NCBI RefSeq assembly: GCF_000023325.1
Contig: NC_012785.1
Coordinates: 2,046,001-2,110,000, forward strand
DNA length: 64,000 nt
DNA from: Kosmotoga olearia TBF 19.5.1
GTDB lineage: Bacteria; Thermotogota; Thermotogae; Petrotogales; Kosmotogaceae
Direction: 5' to 3'
Shown here: positions 9,227 to 18,199 of the stretch, one piece after another
Numbering within the stretch: position 1 is the stretch's first letter
How the letters are laid out: each line of letters begins with the position of its first letter
The notes under the pieces: generated by a model
The model's input: the letters and a program-made list of their open reading frames with translations, nothing else
Told to the model about the DNA's origin: nothing
Database searches by the model: none
Made by a program: the position numbers and the translations under genes

Positions 9227-9674
9227 TGTGTTCCCTCCGATAGTATAGGAACAAAAGAAGAATTGTTCCAAGAACGATAGACGTATCGGCCACATTAAAA
9301 ACAGGCCAGTACGGGAGTTCTATAAAATCAACAACATAACCAAGTCTCAGGCGATCTATCAGGTTTCCAAGAGCACCACCAATGATCATCCCGAAGAAAA
9401 ATTGCTCTATTTTCGAAAGTCTGTTTTTGAAAATAACCCCGAATATGAGAAGACCAATGATAATTGTGGTAGAAATTGAGGCAATAAGGATCCCCTCTAC
9501 TCCGCTGAACATTCCAAAAGCGACACCCCTGTTGTGAACGTAACGGAATCCGAGAATTTTTCCCAGAATGTCTATACGCTGGAAATAATTCATGCTGTTT
9601 TCCACAATACGTTTTGATAGCTGGTCCAATATGACCACCAGAACGATTCCAAAAGAAGAAAGCAACTGTATCAC
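9195..9674 (-). CDS. lspA: Lipoprotein signal peptidase II
   Basis: Inner-membrane aspartic protease that cleaves the signal peptide of diacylated prolipoproteins. The 159-residue sequence has four hydrophobic helices and both catalytic regions: GNLIDRLRLGYVVDF (first aspartate) and FNVADTSI (second). It acts after Lgt, which is encoded about 4 kb away, showing that the organism makes lipoproteins. The 3' end overlaps rluD. It starts 27 bases after a hairpin terminator that follows yebC, so it probably heads a new transcript lspA-rluD-dnaE-phosphatase-comB. Confidence 0.92.
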   Translation of the reverse strand: MIQLLSSFGIVLVVILDQLSKRIVENSMNYFQRIDILGKILGFRYVHNRGVAFGMFSGVEGILIASISTTIIIGLLIFGVIFKNRLSKIEQFFFGMIIGGALGNLIDRLRLGYVVDFIELPYWPVFNVADTSIVLGTILLLFLYYRREHSARRTDCNQS

Positions 9675-9700
9675 CTCGGGAAAGTCATTTGAAGACTCAA

Positions 9701-9723
9701 AGCCGCCTCTTTAAGAGGCGGCT
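9701..9723 (-). terminator. Hairpin terminator after yebC
   Basis: Perfect 10-bp stem (AGCCGCCTCT with AGAGGCGGCT) around a three-base loop, starting six bases after the yebC stop codon and followed on the minus strand by TTTG and T-rich DNA. The run of T is short, so termination may be partial. Confidence 0.7.
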
Positions 9724-9728
9724 GAATG

Positions 9729-10487
9729 TTACTGCATTTTCTCCATCAAAGCTTCCATTTCGGAGTCATCCATCTCGAAGTTTGCGTAAACTTCCTGTAC
9801 ATCATCGTTATCTTCGAGGACATTTAGAAGCTTCAAAAGTTTTTCAGCGTCGTTACCACTGACAGATACGGTGTTCTTCGGGATATAGGTCAGTTCGTAA
9901 GAAGCCGTATAACCGTTTTCTTCCAGTGCGTTTTTAACATTAGATGCTTCCTCAGGAGCAGTTATTATTCTAACAGGATCCTCTTCATCCTGAATGTCTT
10001 CGGCGCCGGCGTCAATTGCAAGAAGCTGAAATTCATCCATGTCAGAAATCTCGGATCTTGGGACGGTTATAACACCTTTTCTTTCGAACATCCAGGCAAC
10101 ACTACCGCTTTCAGCCATGTTCCCACCGTGTTTGGAAAGCAGATGCCTGATTTCCTGGGCCGTCCTGTTTTTGTTGTCTGTGAGAGCTCTTATAAGCATG
10201 GCAACTCCACCGGGAGCGTAAACTTCATATAAAGCTTCTACGAAGGACTGTCCTTCAAGTTCTCCAGCACCCTTTTTGATAGCCTTTTCCATGGTGTCTT
10301 TCGGCATGTTGGCAGCCTTTGCTCTTTCTATGGCGGCTCTAAGAGCATTATTCGTGTTTGGGTCTGTTCCGCCTTCACGTGCGGCTACCATTAGCTCCCT
10401 TATTATTTTGGTGAAGATCTTGGACTTCTTTGCGTCCTGGGCCATCTTTCTGTGTTTAATATTCGCCCACTTATTGTGACCTGACAT
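9729..10487 (-). CDS. yebC: YebC/PmpR (TACO1) family protein
   Basis: A 252-residue cytosolic protein of the YebC family, recognisable from the N-terminal [13 protein letters not shown] and the central [22 protein letters not shown]. Family members have been described as transcription regulators and as ribosome-associated factors that relieve stalling at difficult peptide stretches; which applies here is unknown. The start overlaps the 3' end of the DUF2344 gene by 17 bases, so the two are coupled, and a terminator hairpin follows. Confidence 0.93.
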   Translation of the reverse strand: MSGHNKWANIKHRKMAQDAKKSKIFTKIIRELMVAAREGGTDPNTNNALRAAIERAKAANMPKDTMEKAIKKGAGELEGQSFVEALYEVYAPGGVAMLIRALTDNKNRTAQEIRHLLSKHGGNMAESGSVAWMFERKGVITVPRSEISDMDEFQLLAIDAGAEDIQDEEDPVRIITAPEEASNVKNALEENGYTASYELTYIPKNTVSVSGNDAEKLLKLLNVLEDNDDVQEVYANFEMDDSEMEALMEKMQ

Positions 10488-11142
10488 GCTTTTTCCCTCC
10501 TATATAATCCAGAATATTAGACGTGGGTACACCATCTTTATAAGCTTCAAGCACAAAAACATAAATTCCTTTTTCAGAAAGGCTCTTTTCTTTGCTCATT
10601 ATTTTTATAAGATGCTGATATGACAATGATTTATCCATCGGCTGGAAATATTTTACCATAAAGTAGTTCCTCAGCGCTGAGACGGAAAGATGTTGATACG
10701 TTTCTTTAGCTAAAAAGATTTTCCGAGATTTCTTCGTTTGTTTGGTTATCTCTGTAGCTTCGGAAAAACGAGATGGATCGAAGCAGTTTTTTGGCAAGAA
10801 CAAGAAATATTGGTAGGAATCAGCTACGGAACGCAAATCAAATTTTTCATCAACCTCCCAGACTTTGAGTAATGATATCCCAAAAGGTGCCGCTTTCGAA
10901 ATCCTTTCTGTTATATCAGTAACAGGGCTTTCTGTTTCTATGGTCATATAGATAGCTGCAGTAGCTACCCCGGTTAGAACAGCGGGTAAATAACTCAACT
11001 TTATGTGCGGGTGGTATCCTTTTGTAAAAGACAACGGAAGCTTTGCGCGTCGAAGGGTTCTTTCAATGGCCGTACTTGTCTCCTGGTGGGAAAGATACCT
11101 TATAATACCTCCCTTAACCATTCGCAATACATATTTAGGCAA
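10471..11142 (-). CDS. DUF2344/TIGR03936 radical-SAM-associated protein
   Basis: A protein of about 223 residues of the family usually found fused to or next to a radical SAM enzyme. The hallmark is the N-terminal stretch with RYLSHQET, a conserved [10 protein letters not shown], and [12 protein letters not shown]. Here there is no adjacent radical SAM gene; the only one nearby, rlmN, is 5 kb away. I choose a TTG start at 11142 with GGAG nine bases upstream, because it gives the family's usual N-terminus ([12 protein letters not shown]); the frame is open further upstream without a ribosome site. Function in the family is poorly defined. Confidence 0.75.
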   Translation of the reverse strand: MPKYVLRMVKGGIIRYLSHQETSTAIERTLRRAKLPLSFTKGYHPHIKLSYLPAVLTGVATAAIYMTIETESPVTDITERISKAAPFGISLLKVWEVDEKFDLRSVADSYQYFLFLPKNCFDPSRFSEATEITKQTKKSRKIFLAKETYQHLSVSALRNYFMVKYFQPMDKSLSYQHLIKIMSKEKSLSEKGIYVFVLEAYKDGVPTSNILDYIGGKKHVRSQ

Positions 11143-11248
11143 AGATCCCATCTCCAATTCAAAATTTAGTAAAAACAATTCTCTAAAGGCACTTCACTGC
11201 AGTATAATTGTATGCGAAATGTCCAAATTTTACAATGGTGGTGAAAGT

Positions 11249-11716
11249 ATGTGGTTGGTGATGGCAGATTCTCATGATAATCTCGAGAACCTGGAAAAAG
11301 CTGTTCGGATCGCTGAAGAACGGAGAGCGAGTGTTATATTTCATTGTGGTGATATAGTTTCTCCTTTTGCCGCTAGAATCCTGGCAGGATTTAGCGGAGA
11401 ACTGTATGTGGTTTTTGGAAATAACGATGGTGAAGTCTTAGGGCTAAAGAGTATACTGGGAGATGCCATAAGAAAAGGACCATATGAAGTTGTGGTGAGC
11501 GGAAAAAAGGTTATGCTAATGCACGAGCCCATATCCTTCAATAGATTAAAAGATCTCGACTATGTATTTTATGGGCATACCCACGAATTTGATATTTTTG
11601 AGGAAGAAAAGCCTTTTATACTCAATCCGGGCGAGAGTTGTGGTTATCTCAGTGATAATGCAACGTGTGTTTTGCTTGATGAAGAGACAGGTGAATTTGA
11701 ACTCGTGGAATTATAA
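11249..11716 (+). CDS. Metallophosphoesterase, YfcE/MJ0936 family
   Basis: A 155-residue calcineurin-like phosphodiesterase. All metal-ligand motifs are present: ADSHDN (residues 5-10), HCGD (about 32-35), GNND (about 56-59), MHE and the C-terminal GHTHEF. Small single-domain enzymes of this kind hydrolyse phosphodiester model substrates and some cyclic nucleotides. The start is the ATG before WLVMADSHDN; upstream in-frame codons have no support. It is divergent from the DUF2344 gene and lies upstream of tig on the same strand with an 81-base gap. Confidence 0.85.
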   Translation: MWLVMADSHDNLENLEKAVRIAEERRASVIFHCGDIVSPFAARILAGFSGELYVVFGNNDGEVLGLKSILGDAIRKGPYEVVVSGKKVMLMHEPISFNRLKDLDYVFYGHTHEFDIFEEEKPFILNPGESCGYLSDNATCVLLDEETGEFELVEL

Positions 11717-11797
11717 CCTTCGTTTAACCGATAGAATAGAATTGAAACGTATAATCGACAGGCAAGAAAGCTGAAAAAAAGATAGGAGGGTTTCTTT

Positions 11798-13117
11798 GTG
11801 GAGAAAAATGTTGTTAAGGCAGAAAAGAACGTGGAAATAGTTGAATTTACCTTTGGACCGGATGAGATCGCTGAAGCGGAAAATGAGATAGTCAGGTATG
11901 TAAACAAGAACTACACGATACCAGGATTCAGAAAGGGTAAAGCTCCGAAGAGAATAATTGAGACCTTTTTCGGTGAAAATTTCAGAGATATGGTTCTGGA
12001 AGAACTTTCCAGGAAGATTGAGGATACTCTCAAAGATGAAGAACTTTTTATTCCTGCTGTCATTGCTGACCGAAAGATCGAAGGTGATGTTGCTGTCTTC
12101 GTAGTTGAACTTCACCGCGAGCCAAAGGTTGAACTCAAGGATTACACTGGCCTGGAGTTGTCCGTTCCCAAGCAGGAAGAGGTTCTCGCCAATTACGTGG
12201 ATAACAAACTCGAGGAGCTTAGAAACGAAGCGGCTATAGTTGAACCAAAGGACGGGCCAGCTGAAATTGGTGATGTTATTAACATTGAGTACACGATAGA
12301 AAAGGATGGCAAGATAATTGCCGATCATAAAACACAGGAAATACTGATCGTTGAAGATGATGACAGACCCATTGTTACGAACGTAATTGGAAAGAAAAAG
12401 GGAGATATCGTTGAATTTGACAGAACCTTTGAAAACTCAAACAACAAATACCATTACAAGATAGAAATTAAGGAAGTCCTCAAGAGAACGCTTATGGAAC
12501 TTAATGATGAATTTGCCAAAAGTGTTGCCTCTGAAGTGAACACCCTGGAGGAACTGAAGAAGAAACTGGAAGAGGAAGGGCTCGAGGCTTTCGAAAGCTG
12601 GAAGAAAGATTTCCTGCGCCAGCAGGTACAGGATAAATTAGCAGAGCTTGTTGAACTTGAGATTTCTGAAAAAACACTGGACTATTTTGTCAATAGGGCA
12701 ATAGAAAACGCAAAGAAAGAGAACACTTATGATTCTTATCTGAAGCAGGCTGGCAGTGAAGAAAAGCTTTATGAAGAATTCAAAACGGGTATTCTCAACG
12801 AATTGAAAAAGAACACAGCCATTGAGAAGATAGCAGAAAAAGAACAAATCGAAGTAACCGATGAAGAGGTTATGAAGACCGCAGAAGAACTTTCGACCTA
12901 TTGGGGAATTTCACCGGAACGTGCAAAAGAGATTGTCAAAACCAGAGAAGATATTAGAAACGATATTGTAGAGAACATACGTCGAACGAAAGTACAGGAC
13001 CTTATCGTGGAAAAAGCCACAATAAAAGAGATTAGTGCTGATGAACCCGTTGAAGAACAGAAAGAGGAAGAAGAAAAGGAAGAAGCAGGTTCGGAGAATT
13101 CAGAAAACAAAGAGTAA
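11798..13117 (+). CDS. tig: Trigger factor
   Basis: Ribosome-associated chaperone and peptidyl-prolyl isomerase. The ribosome-docking loop GFRKGKAP is at residues 43-50. The PPIase part is in the middle (about 150-240) and a long helical C-terminal domain follows, ending in a very acidic tail rich in Glu. Length 439 is normal. GTG start with AGGAGGG eight bases upstream. A strong hairpin terminator follows 15 bases downstream. Confidence 0.95.
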   Translation: MEKNVVKAEKNVEIVEFTFGPDEIAEAENEIVRYVNKNYTIPGFRKGKAPKRIIETFFGENFRDMVLEELSRKIEDTLKDEELFIPAVIADRKIEGDVAVFVVELHREPKVELKDYTGLELSVPKQEEVLANYVDNKLEELRNEAAIVEPKDGPAEIGDVINIEYTIEKDGKIIADHKTQEILIVEDDDRPIVTNVIGKKKGDIVEFDRTFENSNNKYHYKIEIKEVLKRTLMELNDEFAKSVASEVNTLEELKKKLEEEGLEAFESWKKDFLRQQVQDKLAELVELEISEKTLDYFVNRAIENAKKENTYDSYLKQAGSEEKLYEEFKTGILNELKKNTAIEKIAEKEQIEVTDEEVMKTAEELSTYWGISPERAKEIVKTREDIRNDIVENIRRTKVQDLIVEKATIKEISADEPVEEQKEEEEKEEAGSENSENKE

Positions 13118-13132
13118 GAGATAAAGAATATA

Positions 13133-13162
13133 AACTGCGTGCGGAAAACCGCACGCAGTTTT
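13133..13162 (+). terminator. Intrinsic terminator after tig
   Basis: Perfect 12-bp stem (AACTGCGTGCGG with its complement) with an AAAA loop, followed by TTTT before lgt. The stem is symmetrical but no minus-strand gene ends here, so it most likely serves tig. Confidence 0.8.
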
Positions 13163-13177
13163 AATGGGGGGATTTTT

Positions 13178-14059
13178 TTGAAAAAGAGGAGAATTATTCT
13201 TGGCGTATTTTGTGCGGTTGCAGCTGTTGCACTTTTTTTCTTCCTTAAAGTAACTTTTTCCGGTGAACTCATCGTTGATCCGATAATAGTAACCATAGGT
13301 CCTTTCAGTGTGAGATGGTATGGTGTGCTTATCGCCACCGGGATTGTTCTCGCCTATATCCTTGGAAGGAATTTCGCTTTGAAGGAAGGTATTAAAGAAG
13401 ATTATCTGGTGGAAATGGTATTTTGGGGAATAATCGCGGGAATAATCGGTGCCAGATTGTATTATGTTGCTTTTAATTTCGATTACTACCGTGACAATCC
13501 CATAGAGATTTTCAAAATATGGAACGGTGGTCTTGCAATCCATGGGGCTTTCTTCGGAGGGTTGTTCGCGGGATTTCTTTACACCCGTTTGAAAAAATCG
13601 GCGGGGATCCGGTTCTTTCAGGCTTCGGATATTTTTACGGCTGTTTTGCCTCTCGCCCAGGCGATAGGCAGGTGGGGAAATTTCATGAATCACGAAGCTT
13701 ACGGTGCCCCAACAGATCTACCGTGGAAGATGTTTGTTCCCCGGGGATACAGAGTGCCGGGATACACGCAGTATAAGTACTTTCACCCAACCTTCTTATA
13801 CGAAAGTCTCTGGGATATATTTGTATTTATCGTTCTGTTCAATTACATGAAGAAGCGAAAGCGGTACGGTGAGGTAACGGGATTGTACATGATACTCTAT
13901 TCCATGGGTAGATTCGTCATAGAAGGATTGAGGCTTGACAGCCTCTATGTCGGTGAGCTGAGAACCGCAAAGCTGGTTTCTGTGATTCTGATGATCGTGG
14001 GGTTGATCATATTCTTTCATGCAAGATATAGAGGTGAAGAAGTTCGAAGAGTCTCTTGA
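13178..14059 (+). CDS. lgt: Prolipoprotein diacylglyceryl transferase
   Basis: Inner-membrane enzyme that moves diacylglycerol from phosphatidylglycerol to the lipobox cysteine of prolipoproteins, the step before LspA. About 293 residues with seven hydrophobic helices. Family motifs: VRWYG near the start, GARLYYVAFNFDYY, WNGGLAIHGAFFGG and the signature GRWGNFMNHEAYG. I start at TTG 13178, seven bases behind GGGGGG; an upstream in-frame codon lies inside the tig terminator. The last 53 bases overlap the 3' end of rdgB on the opposite strand. Confidence 0.93.
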   Translation: MKKRRIILGVFCAVAAVALFFFLKVTFSGELIVDPIIVTIGPFSVRWYGVLIATGIVLAYILGRNFALKEGIKEDYLVEMVFWGIIAGIIGARLYYVAFNFDYYRDNPIEIFKIWNGGLAIHGAFFGGLFAGFLYTRLKKSAGIRFFQASDIFTAVLPLAQAIGRWGNFMNHEAYGAPTDLPWKMFVPRGYRVPGYTQYKYFHPTFLYESLWDIFVFIVLFNYMKKRKRYGEVTGLYMILYSMGRFVIEGLRLDSLYVGELRTAKLVSVILMIVGLIIFFHARYRGEEVRRVS

Positions 14060-14600
14060 AAGCCCTCGAACGATGGCTTATTCGATTTTTTATTTCTTCC
14101 CCTAATTCGCCGAAGGTTTTCTTATAACCTTCGGGAATGAATATAGGATCGTATCCAAAACCTTTGTTGCCTCTTATTTCTAAGGCTATTGTGCCCTCTA
14201 CCGTTCCTTCGGCTGCGAGGAGGATGAAATTTTTCGGATCAAAAAAGGTTGCGGCGCATCGGAAACGTGCGGTTCTGTTTTCGACGTTCGCAAGTTTTTC
14301 GAGGATTGCTTGCATTTTCTCTTCGTAAGAATGCTCTTCCATGAAACGCGCAGAATGCACGCCAGGGAAACCGTCAAGCGCATCGATTTCGAGGCCGGAA
14401 TCATCTGCTATAAGGGGAACACCCAAATTTCGAAAGGCTTCAACTTTTTTTATTGAGTTTTGAATGAAGGTGTCTCCGTTTTCATCGATGTTTAAGGACA
14501 CATCAAGAGATGTTATACTCTCTATCTCAACGCCTTCTGGGGCTATTTTTTGTATTTCCAGCAATTTATGGGTATTCCCGGAAACAAGATAAACTTTCAT
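14007..14600 (-). CDS. rdgB: XTP/dITP diphosphatase (RdgB/HAM1)
   Basis: House-cleaning pyrophosphatase that removes XTP, dITP and ITP from the nucleotide pool. 197 residues, with VSGNTHKLLEI at the N-terminus, DDSGLEIDALDG(F)PGVHSAR in the middle, and GFGYDPIFIP plus ISHRSRAF near the C-terminus. Its ATG overlaps the rpe stop as ATGA. The 3' end runs convergently into lgt by 53 bases. Confidence 0.93.
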   Translation of the reverse strand: MKVYLVSGNTHKLLEIQKIAPEGVEIESITSLDVSLNIDENGDTFIQNSIKKVEAFRNLGVPLIADDSGLEIDALDGFPGVHSARFMEEHSYEEKMQAILEKLANVENRTARFRCAATFFDPKNFILLAAEGTVEGTIALEIRGNKGFGYDPIFIPEGYKKTFGELGEEIKNRISHRSRAFKRLFELLHLYILHERI

Positions 14601-15244
14601 TTTTTCAACTCCTTGACTTTTTGTATAACCTCTGCAGGATTTTCGGATCTGAAGATAGCGGCTCCCATGATGAGTATATCTGCCCCGTAATCGACGACTG
14701 TCTGTGCATTTTTCAGGTTTATTCCACCGTCAACAGCGATCCTGAAATTCAGACCTTTTTCCTTCCTTAAGTGATCAAGCTTGGCAATTTTTTGAGCTGT
14801 TTCGGGAATGAAGCTTTGGCCCGTGAAGCCAGGGTTAACTGTCATGATAAGAACACCATCGACAAATTGTATGATCTCTTCAAGCGCAGATACGGGTGTA
14901 TGGGGATTAACTGCGACAAAAGCTTCAACGTCGAGGCTTTTAATTCGATCGACAAGTCTGTGAAGATGCCTTTCAGCTTCTATATGAACCGCGAGTATTG
15001 AGGCACCGAGATTGGCGAATTTCTCTATGTACTGTGATGGATTGTCAATCATGAGATGAACATCCAATGGTGGTGTGTCCAGCTTATTAAGGGCTTCCAT
15101 TATAGGTGTCCCAAAGGTTATGTTGGGGACGAAAACCCCGTCCATGACGTCCACGTGAATGAAATCGGCATCTTTGATCTTGTCTATTTCAGCAGAAAGG
15201 TTGGCGAAATCCGCCGCCAGTATGGAAGGTGAAACCAGAGCCAT
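14597..15244 (-). CDS. rpe: Ribulose-phosphate 3-epimerase
   Basis: TIM-barrel enzyme of the pentose phosphate pathway converting ribulose 5-phosphate to xylulose 5-phosphate. 215 residues with SPSILAADFANL at the start, HVDVMDGVFVPNITFG (catalytic aspartate and metal histidine), DVHLMID, VNPGFTGQSFIP and the C-terminal AVDGGI. The ATG follows the rsgA stop without a gap. The rsgA-rpe order is widely conserved. Confidence 0.95.
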   Translation of the reverse strand: MALVSPSILAADFANLSAEIDKIKDADFIHVDVMDGVFVPNITFGTPIMEALNKLDTPPLDVHLMIDNPSQYIEKFANLGASILAVHIEAERHLHRLVDRIKSLDVEAFVAVNPHTPVSALEEIIQFVDGVLIMTVNPGFTGQSFIPETAQKIAKLDHLRKEKGLNFRIAVDGGINLKNAQTVVDYGADILIMGAAIFRSENPAEVIQKVKELKK

Positions 15245-16156
15245 TTATCTCCTGCCTCCTTTGCGTCCTTTTTTTCTTTCGGAAAGCTCATTATACATCT
15301 TAAGGTAACTTTCATAACGACTCATGGGAATATCACCGGTCTCAACAAGCTCCTTTATGTAACATCCCGGTTCTTCAACGTGTACACAATTTGAAAAAGC
15401 ACACATACCTTTATGTGCCGAGATGTCTCTGAAGAAATTCTGAAGTTCTTGGGGTTCCATATCGTACGGAAGTTCAAGAGAAGCGAACCCGGGAGTATCG
15501 GCTACGTATCCTCCAAAGTCGAACTCGAGGAGTTCTGAATAGGTTGTGGTGTGCTTGCCTCTGTCTAATCTTGTGGATATTTCCGAGGTTTTTAAGCTCA
15601 GACCGGGGTTTATAGCGTTCAACAGGCTACTTTTTCCTACTCCGGACATTCCAGCCATGGCAGAAACCTTACCCTTGAAGATTTCTTTGAGGAGGTCTAT
15701 ATTCGTTCCTTCCTTTGCGGAAACCTCAAGAATGTTGTAGTACTCACCGTAGATATGATAAAACTTCTTCAACGGATCACGGGACGTGAGGAGATCCGTT
15801 TTGTTTACTACTATTACCGTTGGCAAACCGCTGTGTTCAGCGAGAACGAGGAACCTATCCACGATATACAGAGGAACAGTAGGCTCTTTCAAACAGGTTA
15901 CGAGTATTATCTGGTCGATATTGGCTATCCTCGGTCTTAAAAGCTCGTTTCTTCTGGGAAGAATATTTTCCACTCTTCCCATCGATTCTGTTGTCTCAAT
16001 GAACTCAATAATGTCGCCTACTATCGGTCGAATTCCCTGTAGCTTAAAACGTCCTGGCATGTTGCAGATGTACCTCTTTTTGGTATGCAAGTCAGCCACA
16101 ACCATTGTTCTACTACCAAATCTGATAACTACACCCTTTTTCCTTTTTTCAGTCAA
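15245..16156 (-). CDS. rsgA: Ribosome small-subunit GTPase RsgA (YjeQ)
   Basis: Circularly permuted GTPase that helps mature the 30S subunit. An N-terminal OB fold (about residues 1-75) is followed by the permuted GTPase with NKTD, GMSGVGKSSL (P-loop) and DTPGF, and a C-terminal zinc site with CAFSNCVHVEEPGC. I start at TTG 16156 with AGGAGG eight bases upstream, which creates a 4-base overlap with the rlmN stop; a longer frame lies wholly in rlmN. Confidence 0.94.
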   Translation of the reverse strand: MTEKRKKGVVIRFGSRTMVVADLHTKKRYICNMPGRFKLQGIRPIVGDIIEFIETTESMGRVENILPRRNELLRPRIANIDQIILVTCLKEPTVPLYIVDRFLVLAEHSGLPTVIVVNKTDLLTSRDPLKKFYHIYGEYYNILEVSAKEGTNIDLLKEIFKGKVSAMAGMSGVGKSSLLNAINPGLSLKTSEISTRLDRGKHTTTYSELLEFDFGGYVADTPGFASLELPYDMEPQELQNFFRDISAHKGMCAFSNCVHVEEPGCYIKELVETGDIPMSRYESYLKMYNELSERKKGRKGGRR

Positions 16157-17184
16157 GCTCTCTCCTCCTGAAGATTTTTTCTTCTTAATTGACCACATGC
16201 TGCATCTATGTCACTTCCTTTTTCTGTCCTGATTGCAGCTTCGATTCCGTGCTTTTTCAGTTCTATCGCAAAACGTTCCACTTTTTCTCTGGAAGGTCTT
16301 TTTAGGGTTGGAACAACGGGATTAATCGCGATGATGTTCACGAATATCTTGAGGTGCTTAAATAATTTTGCCAGCTGTTTCGCGTCTTCTATTGAATCAT
16401 TTATACCATCGATGAGGATATATTCAATGGTGATCCTCCGATTTGTTTTCCTCTGATAATATTCAAGAGACGCCATGAGCTGCTGAATGTTGTATCGTTT
16501 GTTTATCGGCATCAACATGCTTCTCTTTTCATCTGTGGCTGCATGCAGTGAAAGTGATAATCTTACGTCCATTCCTGAATCAGCGAGTCTTATGATTCCT
16601 TCCGGGATGCCAGCAGTTGAGATGGTGAAGTGCCGTATTCCAAGGTTTCTTCCCGCGGGCTCATGCAGGATTTCAATGGATTTAAAAACGTTGTCAGTAT
16701 TTAAGAAAGGTTCTCCCATCCCCATGAATACGATGTTGGTAACATTTTTTCCCATGGATTTTTCCATAAAGATGACCTGCCCCACTATTTCTGAGACGCT
16801 GAGATTACGTTTAAAGCCACTCATTCCTGTGGCACAAAAGATGCAGCCGAGCTGACAACCAACCTGTGTGGAAATACAAAAGGTTGTATGATCAGGATGT
16901 CTCAGTATTACCGATTCTATAAACTCACCGTCATGCAACTTCCAAAGGAATTTTTCAGTGCCGTCTATTTTTGAAAGACTTCTTCGAACTATTGTCATTT
17001 CAGGATATCGAAAGGTTCCAGACAGAAATTTCCTGAAATCTTTCGGAAGGTTCGTCATATTAGAGAAATTGAGAACCTTCTTTTTATAGATCCAATCGAA
17101 TATCTGAGAAGCTCTATATTTTTCATAACCTTCATCCACAAGAACTTTTCTTAGTTCATCCAGTGTCATCTCCAGCAACTGCAT
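16153..17184 (-). CDS. rlmN: 23S rRNA (A2503-C2) methyltransferase RlmN
   Basis: Radical SAM methyltransferase that modifies adenosine 2503 of 23S rRNA (and often A37 of some tRNAs). 343 residues; the 4Fe-4S motif is CQLGCIFC, followed by GMGEPF, and a conserved cysteine near the C-terminus (DIDAACGQL) is the second catalytic cysteine. In many Firmicutes the next genes are a PP2C phosphatase and a PASTA kinase; here rsgA follows directly. Confidence 0.94.
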   Translation of the reverse strand: MQLLEMTLDELRKVLVDEGYEKYRASQIFDWIYKKKVLNFSNMTNLPKDFRKFLSGTFRYPEMTIVRRSLSKIDGTEKFLWKLHDGEFIESVILRHPDHTTFCISTQVGCQLGCIFCATGMSGFKRNLSVSEIVGQVIFMEKSMGKNVTNIVFMGMGEPFLNTDNVFKSIEILHEPAGRNLGIRHFTISTAGIPEGIIRLADSGMDVRLSLSLHAATDEKRSMLMPINKRYNIQQLMASLEYYQRKTNRRITIEYILIDGINDSIEDAKQLAKLFKHLKIFVNIIAINPVVPTLKRPSREKVERFAIELKKHGIEAAIRTEKGSDIDAACGQLRRKNLQEERA

Positions 17185-17188
17185 CCCT

Positions 17189-18199
17189 TTATTTCCTCCT
17201 CATTCTAGCGATGTATCCAGGTCTTGGGCTATTGGGAGGCAAAAGCCAGTAACCGTATCCATCCCACGTACCCCGCAGGTTATACCTTATCATAAAATCG
17301 TCCAGGGGAACAGGGACAAATTCTTTGAGAGGTGCGAGCAGTTGAGTGTTTTCTTCCAGTGTCAGGGTATTACTTAAATAAACAAATTCTTCTATGTTCG
17401 CTATTCTATTGGAAAGTTCCTTTTTCAGCTCATTTGCACTTTTTAATAACTCTTCTTTACTGATTGTATGAAAGAGCCATGGTTTTTCAGAAAGCAAAGC
17501 AAGCGAAGAATTTTCGGGTTTAATTACAGGGCACCGGAAATATTCGTTTACTATATATTCAAGTTCGTCAATACGTTTCAAAGAAGAGATTGGTTCACCC
17601 TTTTCGAGAACGATAATGCAATCTGAAAAATCGCTTTTATCGTAGATGTATCCTTTTTCATCCAGCAGATGGTATTCTCCTTTTGGGATGCTGTAAACCT
17701 GAAGAGGCGGTTGCTGGTTGTAACTCAAGAGTTCTTCGAGCGGGTTGATCCACTCTATTTCTTCCCAGTAATCAACCAGCCATTTTGGGTGGGAATACTT
17801 GAGCCAGATGGGCTGTTCCGGCAGAGGGGTTTCAAGTTTGCTTATCTTTCGTAGGACCGCATTGACCAGTTTTTTAAAACTCTTTGCTTTCAAAAGTTCA
17901 ACACTGGAGTGTATCGCGGCAAACTCTGGAACACTATCCATGTAAAAAAGCTGAGTTACCCCCAATCGAAGAGCATTCATTACCGGTGCCGGCAGTTTTT
18001 CCGGTTTTTTGAGAAACTGATTCAGTATGTAATCTATCTGAATGCGTTTTCTGAGGGTTTCCATTACCAAATTCATATAGAATCTTCTACCAATAGATGA
18101 AAGGGTGGAGATGGCTATCTCCACCTTCCTGAATGGTATATAACCGTTTTGATCAAAAAAAGCCAATGTTTCCAGAGCTTTCTGGCGTGGATCGTTCAT
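17189..18199 (-). CDS. RsmB/Sun-like protein with NusB domain but no visible methyltransferase site
   Basis: A 336-residue protein. Residues 1-130 fit the NusB-like RNA-binding domain of RsmB (ALETLAFF, RRFYMNLVMETLRKRIQIDYILNQF, NALRLGVTQLFYMD, VNAVLRKIS), and YSHPKWLVDYW matches the linker of 16S rRNA m5C967 methyltransferases. After that the SAM motif (normally a D-AAPGGK loop) and the PC catalytic motif cannot be found; the C-terminal half is divergent. It occupies the usual rsmB place between rlmN and the zinc protease, and its ATG overlaps the protease stop. Probably a decayed or repurposed RsmB that can still bind RNA. Confidence 0.65.
   Translation of the reverse strand: MNDPRQKALETLAFFDQNGYIPFRKVEIAISTLSSIGRRFYMNLVMETLRKRIQIDYILNQFLKKPEKLPAPVMNALRLGVTQLFYMDSVPEFAAIHSSVELLKAKSFKKLVNAVLRKISKLETPLPEQPIWLKYSHPKWLVDYWEEIEWINPLEELLSYNQQPPLQVYSIPKGEYHLLDEKGYIYDKSDFSDCIIVLEKGEPISSLKRIDELEYIVNEYFRCPVIKPENSSLALLSEKPWLFHTISKEELLKSANELKKELSNRIANIEEFVYLSNTLTLEENTQLLAPLKEFVPVPLDDFMIRYNLRGTWDGYGYWLLPPNSPRPGYIARMRRK

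Noticed and set aside
11711-12328. 205-residue minus-strand frame inside tig
   Set aside because: It lies antisense to a certain trigger factor gene and has no family features.
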